35,000 nucleotides of DNA, from NCBI GenBank assembly GCA_900542395.1, contig UQNM01000018.1:1-35000 (forward strand). Reading direction: 5' to 3'. The notes beneath the pieces were generated by a model. The model had not been told where the DNA came from. It saw only the letters and a program-made list of their open reading frames with translations, and made no database searches. Within the stretch, counting starts at the first letter, position 1, and every line of letters starts with the position of its first letter. The translations under genes were made by a program, and so were the position numbers. Source of the DNA: an uncultured Eubacteriales bacterium. Lineage in GTDB: Bacteria; Bacillota; Clostridia; Christensenellales; Aristaeellaceae. Shown here one piece after another: positions 31,763 through 35,000 of this stretch.

Positions 31763-33100
31763 TTACTTGCGACGCATGTACGCCGGAATCCCGTCCATGA
31801 AGGAGCGCGGCGTGCTGCGATCCTCATGCTGCTCCTGCGCGGGCGCCTGCTGGCTCTGCATCGGCATATCGGGCATCGCCGCGTAGGGCGACACGCGCTG
31901 ACCGGCCGCGCCCTCGTTGACAAACGCGGGCACCTCCGGCTCGCCCGGCATAGCGCCCTGCTGCGGAGCGGCATAACCGGCCGTCACCGGCTGATAGCTC
32001 GGGTCATAGCGGGTATAGCCGCCTCTCGGCATCCCGCCCTGCATGGTCTGCGGCTGATAGCTCGGCGTATAGCTCTGCGGCACGTAGGGCGCCTGAGAGG
32101 GCAGCGTGGCCGGACGGTCGATGCTGCTCGCGCGCGGCGGGAACGGCACCTTCTCAAAGCCCGTGGCGATCACGGTGATGTGCACCTCGTCCTCCAGCGC
32201 GTCGTCGATGCTCGCGCCGAAGATGATGTTGGCCTCGCTGTCCGCCGCAGCGGTAATCATCTCCACCGCGTCGTTGATGTCCACGATGCTGCAATTCGAG
32301 TTGCAGGTCACGTTGATGAGCACCGCGCGCGCGCCGTCGATGCTGGTTTCGAGCATCGGGGAGGAAATGGCGTTCTGCGCCGCGTCGGCCATGGCCTTTT
32401 CGCCCTTGCCGATGCCGATGCCCAGATGCGCCATGCCGCCGGATTCCATCACGGCCTTGACGTCCGCGAAGTCCAGGTTGATGATGCCCGTCTGGCTGAT
32501 CAGGTCGGAAATGCCCTGAATACCCTGACGGAGCACGTCGTCGGCAAAGTTGAACGCGCCCTTGAAGCTCGTGCCCTTCGGGCAGACCTGAAGCAGGCGC
32601 TCGTTCGGGATGACGACCAGCGTATCGACGCGCTGCTTCAATTCGTCAATGCCGGATTCGGCCTTGCGCATGCGCGTCTTGCCCTCGAAAGCGAACGGCT
32701 TGGTCACCACCGCGATGGTGAGAATCCCCATGTCGCGCGCGATTTCCGCAACCACCGGAGCCGCGCCCGTGCCCGTGCCGCCGCCCATGCCGGCCGTCAC
32801 GAACACCAGATCCGCGCCCTTGAGCGCGCTGGCGATCTCCTCGCGGCTCTCCTCAGCGGCCTTCTTGCCGATTTCCGGCGTTGCGCCCGCGCCGAGACCC
32901 TTGGTCAGCTTTTCGCCGATCTGGATCATCGTTGCCGCGCGGCTCGTGCGGAGCGCCTGCACGTCGGTGTTCACCGCGATGAAGTCCACGCCAACCACGC
33001 CGCAATCCACCATGCGATTGAGCGCGTTTCCGCCGCCGCCGCCGCATCCGACGACCTTAATGGAAGCTGCCGGGCGCTCGTCCATTTCAATTTCAAACAC
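31763..33100 (-). CDS. ftsZ: Cell division protein FtsZ
   Basis: Tubulin-like GTPase that forms the division ring, 445 residues. The N-terminal domain has GCGGGGGNAL, the tubulin signature GGGTGTG (106-112), and T7 loop NLDFADV (208-214). The C-terminal 110 residues are a Gln/Pro/Tyr-rich linker that ends in the conserved binding peptide DGIPAYMRRK for FtsA and SepF. Start is GTG (33098-33100) with AAAGGGGG upstream; a further 39 in-frame codons upstream run through the hairpin-rich spacer and lack family similarity. It lies 141 nt after ftsA and ends the division operon. Confidence 0.97.
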   Translation of the reverse strand: MFEIEMDERPAASIKVVGCGGGGGNALNRMVDCGVVGVDFIAVNTDVQALRTSRAATMIQIGEKLTKGLGAGATPEIGKKAAEESREEIASALKGADLVFVTAGMGGGTGTGAAPVVAEIARDMGILTIAVVTKPFAFEGKTRMRKAESGIDELKQRVDTLVVIPNERLLQVCPKGTSFKGAFNFADDVLRQGIQGISDLISQTGIINLDFADVKAVMESGGMAHLGIGIGKGEKAMADAAQNAISSPMLETSIDGARAVLINVTCNSNCSIVDINDAVEMITAAADSEANIIFGASIDDALEDEVHITVIATGFEKVPFPPRASSIDRPATLPSQAPYVPQSYTPSYQPQTMQGGMPRGGYTRYDPSYQPVTAGYAAPQQGAMPGEPEVPAFVNEGAAGQRVSPYAAMPDMPMQSQQAPAQEQHEDRSTPRSFMDGIPAYMRRK

Positions 33101-33241
33101 AGGAAATCCCCCTTTTGTTTCGCTTTCAATGTTAAGGGAACGACGGGGCGCTGCCCCGTTCCCCGCCGGAAACCGGAGGCTCCGGCCTTCCCATTTCGTG
33201 ATTCGCAGGCGAGTCACGATGAAAAAAGCTGATGATGCGTT
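33101..33241 (-). other. Hairpin-rich ftsA-ftsZ spacer
   Basis: Three stem-loops: TCGTGA..TCGC-AG-GCGA..TCACGA (33196-33219), CCGGA/TCCGG (33173-33185) and GGGAAC..GGGGC-AGC-GCCCC..GTTCCC (33136-33163). No T runs and no clear promoter. It resembles the oadB/5S spacer in style. Confidence 0.6.
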
Positions 33242-34423
33242 TTATCTTTTCTTAAAGGCGCGCTTGATGCGGTCGAAAAGCCCTTCGTCCTGTTCCTCCT
33301 GCTCGATGGTGTTGTAAACCAGTTCGAGCAGGCCGCTGCCGCTGGCGTAAATCTGCGCCGGCTTGAGCTTGACGGTCTTGACCGCCGCCTCGCGGACATT
33401 GCGGGCCAGCTTGCCCGCCGCGTAAACCCGCGCGCCGCCCATGGGCATCAGGCCGCCGCCGGTGAAATAGACGTTTGACCAGTTGCCCAGCCGAATCCCG
33501 CTCTTTTTCACCGCGTCGTCGATCATCTCCAGCATTTCGTCCACGCGCGCGTCGATAATCATGCTCACCTGTTCGCCGGAGAAGCTCTCCATCTGGCCGT
33601 TTTCGCCCTGCACCTCGATCTGCGTGTTCTTCGGCGCGTTGAACGTGTAGCCCCGCTTGATCTTTTCGCACATGTCAAACGGCTTTTCCAGCCCGTAGGT
33701 CAAATCCAGCGTGATGTGCGCGCCGCCGACCGGCAGCACCTTCTGCCAGATCAGCGCGTCGCCCTCGACCGCCATCACCTCGGTGGAGAGATAGCCCACG
33801 TCCACCAGAATCGCCGTATGATCCCGCTCCTCGAACGGAATCATCTGCATGGCCTCGCCGACCGACGTGGAGAAGAAGCCGCGAACCTCGATCCCCAGCT
33901 CCTTGAGCCGCTCGGTCACGTCGTTGATGAAGAACTGATCCGCCAGCACAAAGCCGATCATGCCCTCCAGCATCGAGCCCTTCTGATCGACCGGTTCGAG
34001 CGTCTTCTGCCCGCCGTCCACCTTGAACCACGCCGGCGAGCGGTGGATGATAACGCCCGTCGGGCGATCCAGCATCTCGGTCGCCTGCCGCTGGAGCTTC
34101 TCCACGTCCGCGCTGGTGACCTTCGGATCCGCGCCCTGAAGCGCGACGCTCGATTCGATCACGTACACCCGGACGAACTCGCCCGGCACGCCGACGTAAA
34201 CCTCTTTGATATGGGTTCCGACCTTCTTTTCCGCCGCTTCAACCGCGCTGGCGATCGCGTCGGATACATCGGAAGGCGCGTTCCATTCGCCGTTCATGAA
34301 GCCGTCATACTGCGCCATGCCCGCCGATGTGATGGTCACCTTCTGATACGCGCTCTCCTCCGCAAGCAATACCAGAACCTTGGATGTGCCAAAGTCCAGA
34401 ACCGCCGTCGCTTTTTTCATCAT
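33242..34423 (-). CDS. ftsA: Cell division protein FtsA
   Basis: Actin-like ATPase of 393 residues that tethers FtsZ to the membrane. Phosphate loops are AVLDFGTSKV (7-16) and ILVDVGYLSTEV; the adenine-binding YFTGGGLMPMGG is near 325. The C-terminal LFDRIKRAFKKR is an amphipathic membrane-targeting helix. The length is slightly under the usual 420. The ATG at 34421-34423 is preceded by AGGAGC; MMKK offers a second ATG one codon later. Between divIB and ftsZ. Confidence 0.93.
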   Translation of the reverse strand: MMKKATAVLDFGTSKVLVLLAEESAYQKVTITSAGMAQYDGFMNGEWNAPSDVSDAIASAVEAAEKKVGTHIKEVYVGVPGEFVRVYVIESSVALQGADPKVTSADVEKLQRQATEMLDRPTGVIIHRSPAWFKVDGGQKTLEPVDQKGSMLEGMIGFVLADQFFINDVTERLKELGIEVRGFFSTSVGEAMQMIPFEERDHTAILVDVGYLSTEVMAVEGDALIWQKVLPVGGAHITLDLTYGLEKPFDMCEKIKRGYTFNAPKNTQIEVQGENGQMESFSGEQVSMIIDARVDEMLEMIDDAVKKSGIRLGNWSNVYFTGGGLMPMGGARVYAAGKLARNVREAAVKTVKLKPAQIYASGSGLLELVYNTIEQEEQDEGLFDRIKRAFKKR

Positions 34424-34510
34424 ACGATCTCATGCTCCTGTCTGCCCGCATGTAAATTCGCCCTCAGGGGGCGCAAGATATCATCTGATTTGCTATTATT
34501 ATGCGAGTTT

Positions 34511-34539
34511 ATTGTAACCTATTATCCCCGTTCTTTCAA
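34511..34539 (-). promoter_or_regulatory. Promoter of ftsA-ftsZ
   Basis: Minus strand: -35 TTGAAA (34534-34539), 17-bp spacer, -10 TACAAT (34511-34516). It would allow ftsAZ expression separate from the upstream cell wall genes. Confidence 0.75.
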
Positions 34540-34578
34540 CCCACTTGAGCAAATTTTGTTCCAAATCCGTCCATTTTT

Positions 34579-35000
34579 TCAAGTTTCGGGCGTTGCGGAG
34601 GGCGCAATCGTCGGCGTCGCGGTCGGAACAGGGGTGATGGTCGGCAGCGTGTTGGGGATGTAGTGCGCCTCCCTGGCGCTGGAAACGTCGATCTTCGCGC
34701 CCTTCACCGTGCCCAGCGGCTCGCGCACGACGAGCACCTCGCGCGCGATGAGCAGCTTGGTTTCCAGCTTCGCGTCGTCGCCGAGCACGATGCGCGCGCC
34801 GTCCGTGGTCATCAGATACATGTTGTCCAGATTCTTGACGTCCAGCAGCGAAACGCGCCCCAGCATGTCCGTGCTGTCCAGCGCGGCGAGCACCCGCTGC
34901 ACGGCCGCAAGCTGGCCGCTGTCGCGCACGGGCAGCCTTTCGCCGACCGTCACGCGGGAATTGTCGTCCAGAATCAGGTTGTTGATCTTCGGCCCGGCCA
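34579..35000 (-). CDS. FtsQ/DivIB-type division protein, C-terminal part
   Basis: About 140 residues of the C-terminus; the N-terminus lies beyond the window. The segment with GPKINNLILDDNSR, GQLAAVQRVLAALDST and DGARIVLGDDAKLETKLLIARE has the layout of the FtsQ/DivIB beta domain, in which this last motif carries the GDDxxLxxKL-like pattern. It ends in a Pro/Thr/Ala-rich tail (TLPTITPVPTATPTIAPSATPET) that should lie outside the membrane. Directly upstream of ftsA, the standard position. Divergent enough that the call rests partly on synteny. Confidence 0.75.
   Translation of the reverse strand, partial: AGPKINNLILDDNSRVTVGERLPVRDSGQLAAVQRVLAALDSTDMLGRVSLLDVKNLDNMYLMTTDGARIVLGDDAKLETKLLIAREVLVVREPLGTVKGAKIDVSSAREAHYIPNTLPTITPVPTATPTIAPSATPET

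Noticed and set aside
33101..33217. 39-codon N-terminal extension of FtsZ
   Set aside because: It reads through the hairpin spacer with no FtsZ similarity; the GTG at 33098-33100 has a good ribosome site.

Overview
The window reads as chromosomal DNA of a GC-rich, Gram-positive, endospore-forming member of the Clostridia. The grounds are a divergent spoVM / rpmB - asp23 - fakA block, a spoVAC gene, a T-box leader on tyrS, pyruvate phosphate dikinase, a biotin-dependent Na+ decarboxylase cluster and Firmicutes-style promoters and terminators. It is mostly core genome. There are no rRNA or tRNA genes, no CRISPR array and no recognisable transposase. One short AT-rich island stands out.

Layout. 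1-6.8 kb (minus strand): ppdK (cut by the window start), recG, fakA and an Asp23 protein, in the order asp23-fakA // recG // ppdK. 7.0-8.8 kb: rpmB and rpsT on plus, with a small sporulation cluster between them on minus (47-codon ORF, spoVAC, 49-aa membrane protein, 27-aa SpoVM). 9-11.9 kb (minus): nfeD - floA - 161-aa membrane protein - LytTR response regulator. 11.9-14.1 kb (minus): two adjacent family-4-like uracil-DNA glycosylases, a 67-aa membrane protein and trmL, with a 99-bp palindrome. 14.1-16.4 kb (plus): T-box leader, tyrS, yigZ. 16.4-21.9 kb (minus): five-gene biotin/Na+ pump cluster. 22-23.8 kb (minus): an exported protein and mnmM (ytqB). 23.9-26.7 kb (plus): mrp, then an aspartate-dehydrogenase-like gene and a 2-hydroxyacid-dehydrogenase-like gene. 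26.7-27.6 kb: AT-rich island with a regulator and a membrane protein, bounded by direct repeats copied from the 3' end of tdk. 27.6-30.7 kb (minus): tdk, cytidylate-kinase-like gene, HAD hydrolase, hydroxyacid dehydrogenase. 30.8-31.6 kb (plus): exported protein. 31.7-35 kb (minus): ftsQ/divIB (partial), ftsA, ftsZ.

How the genes work together. The 16.5-21.8 kb cluster is the most notable metabolic unit. It combines a 12S/MmdA-type carboxyltransferase, an OadG-type subunit, a biotin carrier, the OadB Na+ pump and a second, 5S/OadA-type carboxyltransferase, which suggests one pump and carrier shared by a CoA-ester and a 2-oxoacid substrate. ppdK and this cluster both act around pyruvate, PEP and oxaloacetate. 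ftsQ-ftsA-ftsZ form the cell-division block. The island inserted at the tdk end looks recently acquired. Most transcription units have a good sigma-A promoter (17-bp spacer) and many have an intrinsic terminator; these are listed individually.
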